Positions 10,183-20,072 are shown, numbered from the stretch's first letter. The stretch: DNA of 20,379 nt from Isoetes engelmannii (GCA_011763485.2 JAANSK020284379.1:1-20379), one strand, 5' to 3'. Notes: a model not told the origin generated them from the sequence alone. Made by a program: numbers and translations.

Positions 10183-10816
10183 GGCTCGAATTGATGCCAA
10201 TAGCGTGCCATGAACCAGGTACGGAAGATTCTTCATGCAAAAGGGGCTTGACTTGACCCATCAAATTTAAACACATATACATTGTGATATAGCCTTATAG
10301 GACCCATATCTCAATATTCTCCTTCTAAAGTCTGTCATTCAACATGTTGCTTTTGCACTTACGTCCATATATCCGATATACATGTTGCTTCACCTTTTTT
10401 ATCCGGTATACCGAGAGAGCCAATGTTGGGGAAACTCTTAGAGCCAAACGGACTGTAGACAGTCGGATATTTCAAGCTTCGAACTGGAAAATTGTATCGT
10501 CCTTAAAAAGTACATGAAAATCTTTCAAACAATTTCCTACCATGCACTAGCTCAACTAAAAATCTTCTTTTTTCAATCCAAAAAGTCTTCTTTACCCAGG
10601 AGTTCTCCCAATGCTCGAAAGAGCGACAAAGTTACTTTTGTGCTTTTGCAGCTTCACCTTTTCATCCCTTGTATCGAGAGAATAACAAGAAGTTACCTTT
10701 GGAACATTCTACTTGGTTGTACTTTATTTTAGGCTTTATTTTTGTACCACATATTTTTAGGTTCTTAAAAACACTAAGCTTTATTGATCCACACTTGCAA
10801 CAAAAGTACATCAATG
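10183..10816. repeat. Dispersed direct repeat R1
   Basis: Shares an ordered series of blocks with 14349-14935 in the same orientation: ATTGATGCCAATAGCGTG, CATGCAAAAGGGG, ACTTGACCCATCA, GTTGCTTTTGCACTTAC, CACCTTTTCATCCCTT, TTACCTTTGGAA and ACCACATAT..TAGGTTCTT, ending with TTTATTGATC.ACACTTGCA. The copies are clearly diverged. TTTATTGA reads TCAATAAA on the - strand, so the repeat may be transcribed leftward. Family unknown; an LTR-like origin is possible but unproven. Confidence 0.7.
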
Positions 10817-12694
10817 ACTTGACTGGAAAATAGTATATTATATTGTGTGTCGGGCCTAGCATGGTTTAATTTTTGATAGCGTGCACAACTATATTATGTT
10901 GGTGGATTAGGACCTTTTGCACCACACACGTGTCTCATTTTCTAAGGTATTTGATTGGTACACCTAAGCAAATAAGGAAAAGTTATTTTCCCACTAGCCT
11001 AAATAAGGTCCTTTTTACAAGATGTTTCACAAAACGACTGCCCCATTTCATATAAGATGCCATTTGTGACTCCAAAGCAAAAAATAAGACACATATGTAA
11101 GAGGCCGGATTTCCACTAAATGGCAACCTAGAAAATGTGCAATTTCCAGGCAGTAAGAAGTTTATTTTTCTTATCGTCGGCATTTGCCACTGTTAATACT
11201 TCCATTAAGGGGGTAATGGTATATTAAAATATCCAATTGGGGATTCTGATGAATGATTTGAAGCACTTTTACAAAATCATTTAGTATCGGTTCTTCTTCT
11301 ATTCAACTGAAACTTCATGCGCACCACAACAATCCTCACCCCTTTGATCAGCCTTTGTATGGACACCCTATGGGCGATAGAAGGACTACCCACGTCACGG
11401 AAGGGACCATCAGAGCCCCTCCTTTTCCGCTCTAGTTTTTTGTAAGTATGTCGGAATCAAACAGTATTGGGTTCCTATGAAACAAAACACATTAGGTATC
11501 TAGAAAACAAATTTTACTTAATTTTGACTTTGACTGTGTCTCCATTTTAATGTTTGCCTCCTAAGTGCACGAAACATAGCACCCTACCCTAGTCATTTTA
11601 GCGAGACCTCGTATTTTTAGGAAGGTCACTCTATCTTAAAAAAGCTAATGAAATAAAATTATGGTTCAAAGGTTGCATCCTTCAAGCACCATATTGCGGA
11701 GACCAAGCATCCCTAGCTGAGAATGTTATAGTTGCCCCATAGCTTTGCTTGCTGCTGCCGCAATAGGTTGAATTTCCTTCTTGAAATGCCCCAGCTTCAG
11801 ATCCATAGCTTGAAATTCAATAGCTTGAATCGCCAGCTTGGAATGACGAGCTTCAGCCAGAAATACCTCTGTTTCGCTCTGTTTTTGGAAAGAACAGCTG
11901 CCCATGGACGTCTCTGAAGAGGCCTCGGCTTGCTCTTAGGCTCCCAACGAGGTATTTTTCTTTGTCCATGAATTTGCAAGAGCCTTTTTCTCTTATGCGT
12001 TGGTGGCCGTTTGCAAGGCTGTTGAAAGGTTTGGTGAACAGGTTCGGTTTGCATGTATTTGCTCAAAAGCTGCAGATTTAGAATCTGATCAGAATCTGAC
12101 TTTGTATTCTTTCAGTCACCGATTATTCTTGCATTAATGCGGCTATGGCATTCTTCCCTCTTGCTTCAATGCATTTTTTTTAAATTTCGCTTACCTTAAG
12201 TGAAAAGCACGTGACTACCTGAAAACGCAAAAAACTTATCTCATGCCAACAAATGTGGTCTAGTAGCTGAACATGTAGAAATCATTTATCGCGATTGTTT
12301 TGGTGCTTGGATATTTTATTTTATTTTATTGATTCTAGAAAGACTTAAAAAAAAACGTGGATGGATGTTCAAAAATATTCTTTATACGAAGAAGACAATC
12401 AAATCTTACATATGGCTTTCAAAATTGGCCATATAATTATTTGAAGTAATATCCTAATAGGCCACAGATAAAACGAAGTCCTCTCACCAAACTAGGAGTG
12501 CAATCATAAATATATTAATATATATTATATACATAAATTCTAAGTAATGTATATACAGATACTCCTTTCGCAATTTGGATCTAGTAGTCAATATGCATCA
12601 GCTAACCCCGAAAATCCAAAAATCATACCGACTTCAAATCATGTCTTCAATATATGGTGATGGAAAACTGGACTGATCCTGGTTTTCATGATAG
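10817..12694. other. Intergenic region, no gene recognised
   Basis: The left part is AT-rich without signals I trust. At 11900-12130 a + frame reads FFFVHEFARAFFSYALVAVC and continues to a TAA near 12138. It looks protein-like but matches no family I know and lacks a start, so a decayed gene piece is possible. Bases 12190-12694 should hold the 3' UTR and terminator of the HIPP gene (- strand): TTTATT runs at 12312-12330 read AATAAA on that strand. Bases 12508-12560 are a dense TATA-type palindromic tract. Confidence 0.35.
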
Positions 12695-13666
12695 TCACAT
12701 TAGCGCACAATTGTTGCTGGGATATTGATCATGGCCATAACACTCTTGAGGGTACTGATGAATAGGGTAATAATTGTTGAAATATGGAGGATCCACATAT
12801 TTGTAGATAACATGGACGTCTGGCTGCTTTACTTCTTTCTTCTCACCCCCTTCCTTCTTCTTCTTTTCGTCCTCTTCCTTCTTCTTCTTCTCCTCCTCTT
12901 CCTTCTTCTTCGCCTCTTCTTCTTTCTTCTTTTTCTTTTCCTCTTTCTTCTTTTTCTTGTCCTCTTCTTCCTTCTTCTTCTTCTCTTCCTCCTCTTTCTT
13001 CTTCTTTGCTGCCTCCTTCTCTTTCTTCAGATCATCCTCCGGCCATAAAATCGCGCTTTTGCCCGTTTTCTCTACCTTCTTCAAGCAATCTTTTCCCTCA
13101 AATTGACCACCGTTCACAGTAATTCTGTGCTTGCCCACATCAAAAGCCACAGTTTCAACTCCTAATAAATGAGCAATGAGATCAGTATAATGTGTTATCA
13201 TATAGCGAGCAATTAAGGACAAAATCAATGAAATTTACAGAGCCAACTACAAGTTAAACTTGAATCAACAAAGAATTGCAGGAACATAGTAAGGGTGTAA
13301 AATTCTTATTTCTATAAGCTAAAATTAGAGAAAAAAAAGCATGGGTGATGTGGCACCTAACTAGTGGAAGGAAGGCCTGTCAGTTTTCTAAGGAGGTCAT
13401 TGAGGAGAAATAAGGGCAGGATTGAGCAATTGGGCCCTTGTGCTGCGTGCTCATACTAAGAATTTCAGATTTGTGACCTGCAAAGAGTTCAAAGCCAAAA
13501 ATCTGTACAACAATTGCATACCTTTTACAGATTTGAGAGCTTTCTCGATCTTTTTCCGGCAGTGCAAGCAAGTGATATTGGCCTTAAGAACGGCCTCTGT
13601 CTTTTTTGTCTTATCAGGGCAACCAGTACAGCCGCAATTACAGCAGCAATGGTGTTCGGGAGCCAT
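12695..13666 (-). CDS. Heavy-metal-associated isoprenylated plant protein (HIPP)
   Basis: Two exons, 13666-13522 and 13161-12695, flank a 360-nt GT-AG intron that splits the codon of G49, as is common within HMA domains of this family; the product is 203 aa. Residues 1-17 hold a cysteine cluster (HHCCCNCGCTGC). The HMA domain spans about 25-90 with metal-binding CLHC (C33, C36), followed by KKIEKALKSVKGVETVAFDV. Residues ~94-158 are almost pure Lys/Glu. The tail is rich in Tyr/Pro/His, ending in CALM, a CaaX box; the terminal Met favours farnesylation. HIPPs bind Cu, Zn or Cd and act as membrane- or nucleus-associated metal chaperones or stress factors. The CDS is intact. The start is the only ATG upstream in frame and gives the usual short leader before HMA. 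Metal specificity cannot be read from the sequence. Confidence 0.92.
12838..13030 (-). repeat. Polypurine AAG/GAG triplet tract inside the HIPP gene
   Basis: The Lys/Glu tract is encoded by about 190 nt of nearly uninterrupted purine on the - strand (mixed AAG, AAA, GAG, GAA codons). Such tracts change length by slippage and can form triplex DNA, so allele length differences are likely here. Confidence 0.8.
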
Positions 13667-13670
13667 AGCT

Positions 13671-13862
13671 AAAGAGGAACGACAAAATTCGACAAAGAAT
13701 TATGATGCTCAGAGAAAAAATCAGCAGAAGCCCAAATTCGTCAAACCCGTGCTTAAATTGTAGAGAGAAATCGATAAAATTTCGACAAAGAAGCAGCAAG
13801 CTTCGATAGAATAATGGAGCAGATGAATCTGATGCCTAAATTAGCAAACCCACACTTAAATT
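13671..13862 (-). promoter_or_regulatory. HIPP 5' leader with a ~100-bp tandem duplication
   Basis: Two adjacent diverged copies (13862-13760 and 13759-13671, read on the - strand) both start with AATTTAAGYRYGGGTTTG, continue with AATTTRGGCWTC and share TTCTTTGTCGAAATTTTATCG. The second ends 5 nt before the ATG (TTTAGCTATGG). The stretch is T/C-rich like a plant 5' UTR. It may be an exon or the end of a leader intron. Confidence 0.6.
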
Positions 13863-13934
13863 GGACAGAAATAGCGATCAGAAATCTCCAAATATCAGCT
13901 AGAACTCGAGTTTGATAGGCAAGACAAAGTGCCC

Positions 13935-13942
13935 ATTATATG
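13935..13942 (-). promoter_or_regulatory. Candidate TATA box for the HIPP gene
   Basis: CATATAAT on the - strand, about 270 nt upstream of the ATG and some 75 nt upstream of the duplicated leader. This is a sensible position for a start site near 13905. Motif match only. Confidence 0.35.
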
Positions 13943-14348
13943 TGGAGTCGTATGCCTTGTGGAATAAGCAAAAGACCTTGAATTGAATTGGTCGTCCATG
14001 TGTTTCTGAGAATGAGAATGGAACAATCCTGGAAATGGATGTCTGCCGGCAGACCACATTCAACTATTCATTGTAGAAAACATGAGAACCAAGTATTCAA
14101 TTTAATGGGCCATATGTGCAAGACTTCCACACAAAGACGCTACCCTCCCATAGGCCACTTGGTTCTACGTAGACAATAAAAAATCTATTCTATTCTTCTT
14201 GTGCAATAAAATCCAATTTAATTCTACTACTATCTACTTCGAAATTGAAAGCATGTGCTGAATAGTAGCACGCAAAAAAACAAAGAAGTTTTACCAATTT
14301 GTAGATCAACCTTTGGACTTTCTCCATCAGAATATGTATAGACTATGT
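13943..14348. other. HIPP upstream region, no gene
   Basis: Likely distal promoter of the HIPP gene. A short + frame (13988-14179) has no recognisable product. No element ends seen. Confidence 0.35.
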
Positions 14349-14935
14349 GGCTCAGATTGATGCCAATAGCGTGTCATACACAGGGTTACGAAAGTTTCTC
14401 CATGCAAAAGGGGTTCGAATGACTTGACCCATCATGTTTAAACATGTATACACTTGTACAATCCATATCTTAGAATCCCTTTTTAAAGTCGTCATTTGGA
14501 CACGTTGCTTTTGCACTTACTTAGTCTAACTTTAACCACTTGCTTTCAGTGTGGGACAAACTTTACGAGCCTAGCAAGTATATTTCTTGTCTAATCTAAG
14601 CTACCCAGAAGGGGCCCATAAAAACCTAGATTTTATTCTTAAAAAAAAAAGTATAAAGAACTCCACAAATTTTGACCAGCAAACTTCCTGGAAAAAGTTA
14701 CAACCTAAGTCATGAGAATAGGATAAGTTACTTTTAGAATGTCTTGTGTTTTTGCAACTTTACCTTTTCATCCCTTATATCAAGAGAATTATGATAAATT
14801 ACCTTTGGAATGTTGAGTTGCACACCCTTTTCCCCTTTTTTTTCTTTTTAGCTTTATCTTTGGACCACATATTACTAGGTTCTTGAAGAACGTGCAATTT
14901 TATTGATCTACACTTGCACATTCAACATAAATAAC
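14349..14935. repeat. Dispersed direct repeat R2 (partner of R1)
   Basis: Collinear with 10183-10816, same strand, with small indels: R2 lacks part of the centre of R1 and has an extra C/T run near 14828. The pair brackets the HIPP gene 3.5 kb apart. Family unknown. Confidence 0.7.
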
Positions 14936-15205
14936 GTCGGGGGCTTTTTTTCCTCCTTATTTCTTGGTTTTTTGTTTCCTATGTGGAAACTTTAATGCTT
15001 GACGGAGCTTAAGCGGCGCCGCCAGACAGTTTTATATATGTTTTATACACTACACACAGTTTTCATACCATGTTATCCCATCCATTCATCAAAATCCCAG
15101 ATACAATAAAACACACAAGCTTTTACATTTGAAATCACAATAGAGATCCACTTCAGAGCCTTAAGAGCTTCAAAGAAGCATATATTTAGTGAAAACAGGG
15201 CCTTC
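14936..15205. other. Unassigned spacer
   Basis: No coding or element signal is recognised. A GC-rich patch (GGCGGCGCC-like, 15013-15023) stands in otherwise AT-rich DNA. Confidence 0.3.
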
Positions 15206-15265
15206 AGACTGAGCATGGCCTTCATCTTGCATACTGAGCATGGCCTTCATCTTGCATATTGAGCA
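15206..15265. repeat. Short tandem repeat, ~27-bp unit
   Basis: ACTGAGCATGGCCTTCATCT followed by TGCAT occurs twice in a row, and a third partial copy follows (TATTGAGCA). Confidence 0.75.
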
Positions 15266-15269
15266 GAAA

Positions 15270-15420
15270 CCTAGCCGCATATCAACAATAAGAAGCAAAC
15301 GACAGCAAAAGAACCCTGCAAGCAAACAAGTAGCAGAAAATATGGTCCACCTGCTGCCATAGCCGCATATCAACAGGAAGAAGTAAACGTCCAGAAAGAT
15401 CCTGCAAGCAAACAAAAAAT
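15270..15420 (-). repeat. Duplicated splice-acceptor-like module (~87 bp)
   Basis: On the - strand two adjacent copies each read TTGTTTGCTTGCAGG, then a T-rich stretch with CGTTTRCTTCTT, then TTGTTGATATGCGGCTA or TGTTGATATGCGGCTA. Each begins with a good polypyrimidine-CAG|G acceptor. It may be a piece of a leftward noncoding transcript. No protein is recognised. Confidence 0.5.
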
Positions 15421-16075
15421 ATGTAAAGAACTGAGAAAGAACCAAGAAAGAACCATGCAAAGGCCCTTAAGAGACATCAACGCTTGCATTGCTAACCTTA
15501 CACATCCTTAGAACTCTAGATCGCCTCAGGATAGCTTCAAATTCTCCAAATCCGGCAAAAAAGACGTCCATCGATTGCTAAAGCAAAAGTGCCTCCCTAG
15601 CAGCAAACTGCCGGGCAAGCGCCACAACAACGCCTCAGAATTGCCCTCCCGAACTACGCCATAGCCAAAATCCAGAAAGAAAGTTCAGACACGCATGCAA
15701 TAAACATTTTGCTACGTCAGCGACACGTCGACGCCATGTCGAAAAAAAAGCCCCCAAAGTTTTTTACGTAAGGGAACTGCCACGCGTCGGAGTTTCTGTG
15801 CCACGGAAACTCCTCCACGCGATGGTTTTCTATTACAAACCTTCAAATCCGTTATTGTTTTTTGGGATGGAGTGATGGCGGTATGGCCTTCAGAGTTGCT
15901 TAGGCACGATGTGCAAGTAACTCTAGTTACTTAAAATGATGCCACTACTACCATGTTCGAACTTCTAGGTGGTGCAAAGTTCGAGCGACTCTAGTTACTT
16001 CATGTAGATGTTCATTAAAAATTTAACCATAGCCGTAACTTTACACGGGAGTTGCCTAAATATTATGAGACCTAG
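15421..16075. other. Spacer, no gene; one hairpin
   Basis: No gene seen. An imperfect inverted repeat, CGTCGGAGTTTC ... GAAACTCCTCCACG, lies at about 15785-15823. GACACGTCGACG and nearby ACGT words could be promoter-like, but nothing ties them to a gene. Confidence 0.35.
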
Positions 16076-16321
16076 TGTAGGTTATGTACGCATACGTAAT
16101 CTTTTGGGTACTTATCGTACCGAAGTGTACGTACGGTACATTACGGAACATTTTTATGCATGCTGTCAAAAATGTTTTTTTGAAGTACGGTACATTTTTT
16201 TGAGGTTTTTTACGTTTCTAGAGTTTTTTTTACATTTTTTTACGTTTTAAAAAGGTACCTTACGTACCGTACCTCTGAACTTTAATCATACTAATTTTTT
16301 TCAAGGTACGTTATATCTTTA
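16076..16321. repeat. GTACG-rich low-complexity tract
   Basis: Dense GTACGGTACATT, TACGTACCGTACC and TTTTTTACG words, many palindromic, lead into the 98-bp doublet that follows. Probably the decayed margin of the same tandem array. Confidence 0.55.
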
Positions 16322-16517
16322 GAAGTACGTTATGACGAACTGTACGTAAAAAAAACATATGTGAGTACATAAGTATGGTACTCCACTGATTAGACCATGC
16401 ATGAATTTGCCTAAATTATGAAGTACGTTATGACGTACAGTACGTAAGAAAACATATGTGAGTACGTAAGTACGGTACTACACTGATTAGACCATGCATG
16501 AATTTGCCTAAATTATG
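16322..16517. repeat. 98-bp tandem doublet
   Basis: Two adjacent copies (16322-16419 and 16420-16517), each starting GAAGTACGTTATGACG and ending TGAATTTGCCTAAATTAT, differ at about nine positions. The TACGT words suggest slippage or unequal crossing-over. Confidence 0.85.
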
Positions 16518-16720
16518 ACCACAACCAAAGCATGACGAACTTTGGGTCCCAAGTACTTCCTTATGCATTGTTTTAGTAGATATGAAATGGAACATGAAAT
16601 ATATGGACAACAAGGGAGGAGTACACATACTATAGGCTTGTCATTCCACTTAGTTGAACTTCATGACTCTCTAAGATTTTGGGTGTCAAGCATGGCATAC
16701 ATGTAAGTTGAACTCAAATA

Positions 16721-16862
16721 TTTTTTTTCGAAGGACGTGAAACTTTATTAATCAGAAGAAAGTACATACATAGATGGGGACTGAAAACCCAGTGGAGAAA
16801 TTGTCCACCAGAGCAAAACCACCCACCACCTTGTAACATACAGTATTCAAAAGAGTTATATA
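16721..16862 (-). mobile_element. LINE- or SINE-like 3' end fragment
   Basis: On the - strand the piece ends TTAATAAAGTTTCACGTCC followed by TTCG and an A8 tail (T run at 16721-16728). A poly(A) signal just before an A tail is typical of the 3' end of a plant LINE. No coding region is attached, so it is heavily 5'-truncated. Helitron A ends at its other side. Confidence 0.45.
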
Positions 16863-17081
16863 CTAGTAAACGTGTGCCCGGCGTTGCCGGGCTAATGTTT
16901 TGGCTTGTGTTTTTACTGCATTTGACGTCTATATAGGTGCAACTTCGGAGAACATCTTAGTTTGATGCTTGCAAGAATGGACATGATTGGTTTATGTAAA
17001 TATTTTTTAAGTCAAAATTGTTTAATGGCAGTATCATCAATGTATTAACTTCGCATTAAAAGATTTGGAAAGACATTGTGA

Positions 17082-17125
17082 GACGCGCGTTACCGCGCTA
17101 ATGTCCTGGCTTGTGTTTATATAGG
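17082..17125 (-). repeat. Second Helitron 3'-like terminus inside Helitron A
   Basis: On the - strand, ACACAAGCCAGGACATTAGC then GCGGTAACGCGCGTC parallels the true end (ACACAAGCCAAAACATTAGC then CCGGCAACGCCGGGC) about 205 bp downstream. The stem is GC-rich but no CTAG follows at the right distance. It looks like an older terminator of a related subfamily. Confidence 0.6.
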
Positions 17126-17184
17126 CCTCTTTGTACGACTGATACTATACAGTTGAGACTCTTACGGGATTCTGCCATAGAAAT

Positions 17185-17218
<34 letters not shown>
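17185..17218. repeat. (CT)n microsatellite
   Basis: An uninterrupted run of about 16-17 CT units, probably length-variable. Confidence 0.95.
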
Positions 17219-17221
<3 letters not shown>

Positions 17222-17667
17222 CATAGTACAACAATTAAGTATATGAGTAGAAAATAGAATGTGGTCTAAATAAACACGTAGCAAATGCTTCAATGCAACA
17301 TTTGGATTAAATACTTCAACATTGCAAGTTTGTTTGATATTGTTTTTTTGGTTGATATGATTTTGGTTTTTAAAGATCCTTTGTTACGGTACATTTATGA
17401 TGTCAATACCATGATAAGAGCTTGGGCCTTTCATCTCTGCTATATCTCATATTATGTGCTATATTTGATCCCACCATATACAATAGTTTGAACTTTGTAC
17501 ACGCCACTTATTGGTGCACTCATTGGAAATAGGAACTTGGTGCCCACGTTGCCGCCTATAAGTCAGTAACTAATGGAAGATAACTAATTTGTAACAATGC
17601 CTCTAGATTATGTCATGGTCATGTTTCTTGTTTTTTATAAGGTTTTTCATCTCCATAATACAGATCC

Positions 17668-17820
17668 AAAATCAATGCTATGTAAACGATACGAACTATT
17701 AGTATTTTTCAAAATCAATGCTATGTAAACGACACGAAGTACAGCATTTTTGTGCACGCTTATTGGAATCAAAGGGCTATTCCATTCTTGCAAATCAAAA
17801 GGCTATTCCATTCTTGCAAA
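17668..17820. repeat. Two small tandem duplications
   Basis: AAATCAATGCTATGTAAACG recurs 43 bp apart (17669 and 17712), and GGCTATTCCATTCTTGCAAA recurs 26 bp apart (17775 and 17801). Both are recent exact copies within Helitron A. Confidence 0.85.
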
Positions 17821-17899
17821 AAGGGCATCTGCTATTGAACATGAACATAAGAAAAATTCAACATCATCTTCTTATCTTCTTCTGGTAAAGGTTGGAGTT

Positions 17900-17950
17900 G
17901 TACATCAGGCTAGAAAAATCCATCAACAGATTATTCAAAACATCAATTAT
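17900..17950 (+). pseudogene. Possible PPR repeat fragment, + strand
   Basis: The + frame reads VGVVHQARKIHQQIIQN. This resembles a pentatricopeptide repeat helix (xGxxxxARKIHQQIIQxG) of plant PLS-type RNA-editing factors. Too short to be certain; lies in Helitron A, opposite to the clearer fragment next to it. Confidence 0.35.
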
Positions 17951-18039
17951 AACAGAAGGTTATCTGCTCTTTCACTTGGTCAATACAGTTTCTTAATGCT
18001 CTTTCTGTTTCAGTCTTTAGCAGCCTGTTCATTCTGAGC

Positions 18040-18170
18040 CTGGATGCTCCAAAGTACATAATTTCCTCATCTATTTTACCAACATGACTGCAAGCAGACA
18101 GGACACCAATAAAGCTTATGCTATCTGACTTATGCACCACCGAATGCAATTGCTTTGGTTTTGTAAATAG
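18040..18170 (-). pseudogene. PPR protein gene fragment captured in Helitron A
   Basis: The - frame reads KPKQLHSVVHKSD and then FIGVLSACSHVGKIDEE. These match the KQLHxxVxKSG and FxGVLSACSHAGLVDEG motifs of the PLS-class pentatricopeptide-repeat proteins that act in organelle RNA editing. Normally several repeats separate these motifs; here they nearly touch, so an internal deletion is likely. No start, transit peptide or downstream E/DYW domain is joined to it. Inside a Helitron it is best read as a captured, non-functional piece. Confidence 0.6.
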
Positions 18171-18719
18171 AGTAACTAAATCTAGGATCAATTTAAACAG
18201 AGCTTCTCAGTGCTGCAGATAATGAAAGGCAGGATAAAACAACCAGCCTCGAAATATCTACCAAAGCAGAGGAAAGAGAGAGAAAAGTGATTTTGGATCA
18301 CATGGAAACTAACTTAGGTGACACGTCTCCAAAAAACACAAAAGTTTATTGCATCTCCTGTTGGCTAATGCTGGTTGTAATGATGCAGACACCTACAGTT
18401 TCTGCTGTTGGCAACAACCATTGGAAAGTGTGCAGTTTGGCAGACCGTGAGGGCCAAGAAAAATTCAATGAGCTCATGGTAATAAGCTCATGTCCATATC
18501 AAGGCAACAATCCATGTCTACAAATTCTAAGGGCCTGGAAGCAACAATGTTTAGCGAGCAAGGAAGACGAAAGAGGTTGTTCGCTATAAAAAATCCTTAC
18601 CTGCAAGGAATGACCTACCACGGCTGGGACACACTGGACAAATCTAACCTTGCTTTGTTATCAGAAGGGCCATATATCTGTTGTTCAATCCAAAGAAAAA
18701 TTCTAAAAATGGGTTAAAC

Positions 18720-18855
18720 ATGCAAAGGACCTTTATGGGAGGATCGATTGACTCTATTTGTGGTAAATCCATGTTGTTGCATTGCATCTTCCAGTGCTTT
18801 GCATCCTCCATTGCTTGTCACGGTGTCCACATATGGATCTGCCTGTTACCAACAT
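18720..18855 (-). other. Possible exon of a spliced transcript in Helitron A
   Basis: After an acceptor-like GGTAACAG, the - strand stays open as ADPYVDTVTSNGGCKALED, continuing to a TAA near 18716. No family is recognised. It may be a captured exon or chance. Confidence 0.25.
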
Positions 18856-19266
18856 GCCGTATAGAAAAAAGCAAAAAATATTAAGATCAATCCATCCATG
18901 AAAAAATGTAAATGGAGATAAAGCCATCCAGAAATATTAGAAAACCTACCAAAGTAAGATCAGGAAGTTAGCAGAGAAGCAGGTCTTGATGATGATGATC
19001 ATGCATTCCTGCAAAATGACCAAATTAGAACTCTACAATTTCGAACAGACTTTACACCTAAAAGAGGAAAATAAAAAGGCAACTTAAAATAGCCCAGAAA
19101 GTAGAACTGATTAAATATGGCAACAAACTAAGATCCGCTCATCACTACAATCCGTAAACTGCTTTTTCTTTTCTATGATATGCATGTCCAACATAAAAGC
19201 AAATGAACTGAAAGGAAGTGCCCAGATGCACAAAAGCAAGCAGAAGGCAAGCTGGTTGTTTCATAC

Positions 19267-20072
19267 CTGGAGTCTTAGTCAATATTCTCAGAAAAGGGAA
19301 AAGGTTTGCATCCTGAAGGTCTGCCACAGCCCGCCAGTCTTGCAAGCTCTAAGCCACCTGTACGAAATAAGCAGCATAAAGAATGAAAAAGACAAATAAG
19401 GATCTTGAAAATATCCAAAACATCAGAATTCCAGATGCAGAGGACGCTCTTTTTATATGCAGAGAGGATGTTTTTCGAGATCCTAATCTTAAAACAAAAG
19501 AGTGCCATAAACTCTGAACCTTCCAAGGGAAAATGTCTTCAAGTTGGTTATTCGGCAACAAAAAAAGTAGATAAGCCAGGAAGAATAAAATATAAACCGT
19601 CAAGATTGACGGCAATACCTTAACCGGAAGGAAACTTCTTTTCTTGCTGCCAAAAGCTACATCAAATCGACCAACAACAACAATAAGCCAAAATTTGGAA
19701 TCGGGCAGATAATCTATCTTCAGAGCAAAAGAACTTAAAGCTATGCTTGCCAGGATTTCATCTTCTAGGCATGCTCAAATCCAAAGAAGCTTGGAGTGCA
19801 GGGGAACCACCTAAACCCACCAACAATCCGATGCAAGCAACCTGTTGCAGGTCGAATCTGTAAAAATCGAAATGTAAAAAAAAATGGGTAAGATAAGGGG
19901 CCGAAATAAGGAAGCAAGGGAAGAAAAGGAAAAAACAACCACCATACTACCTGAATCTGCCGAAGTTGGGCTGAATCTGGGAAGCCTGAAGCTCCAAGCT
20001 CTCGCCGATCCTCTTCTTTTCTACCCTAAACCCTAAGAAGGAAGCTGCCGAAGTTAAAACCAAGCCCGCCAT
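19267..20072 (-). other. Captured gene start with transit-like N-terminus (hypothetical)
   Basis: On the - strand an ATG at 20072 opens MAGLVLTSAASFLGFRVEKK, continuing through QPNFGRF to a GT donor at 19950. The peptide has the Ala/Ser/Arg-rich, acid-poor start of a plastid or mitochondrial transit peptide, and its leader carries TTCTTAGGGTTTAGGGT (telo-box-like AAACCCTA), common in plant housekeeping promoters. Candidate later exons are 19857-19842 (16 nt, suspicious) and about 19357-19267 (SLQDWRAVADLQDANLFPFL if the TTAG acceptor is used). The product family is not recognised and the frame soon ends, so this is probably the promoter and first exon of a host gene picked up by Helitron A. 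Confidence 0.35.

Noticed and set aside
10873-11055. Plus-strand frame with HFLRYLIGTPKQ and FTKRLP, recalling the end of a copia-like pol
   Set aside because: The two motifs normally lie about 200 residues apart but are about 30 apart here, and nothing else supports it.
12725-13048. Leu/Phe-rich + frame of 107 codons
   Set aside because: It is the reverse complement of the Lys/Glu tract of the HIPP gene.
15170-15460. Minus-strand frame of 96 codons rich in Phe, Leu and Cys
   Set aside because: It is built from the duplicated acceptor module and the GAGCATGGCC repeat; no protein signal.
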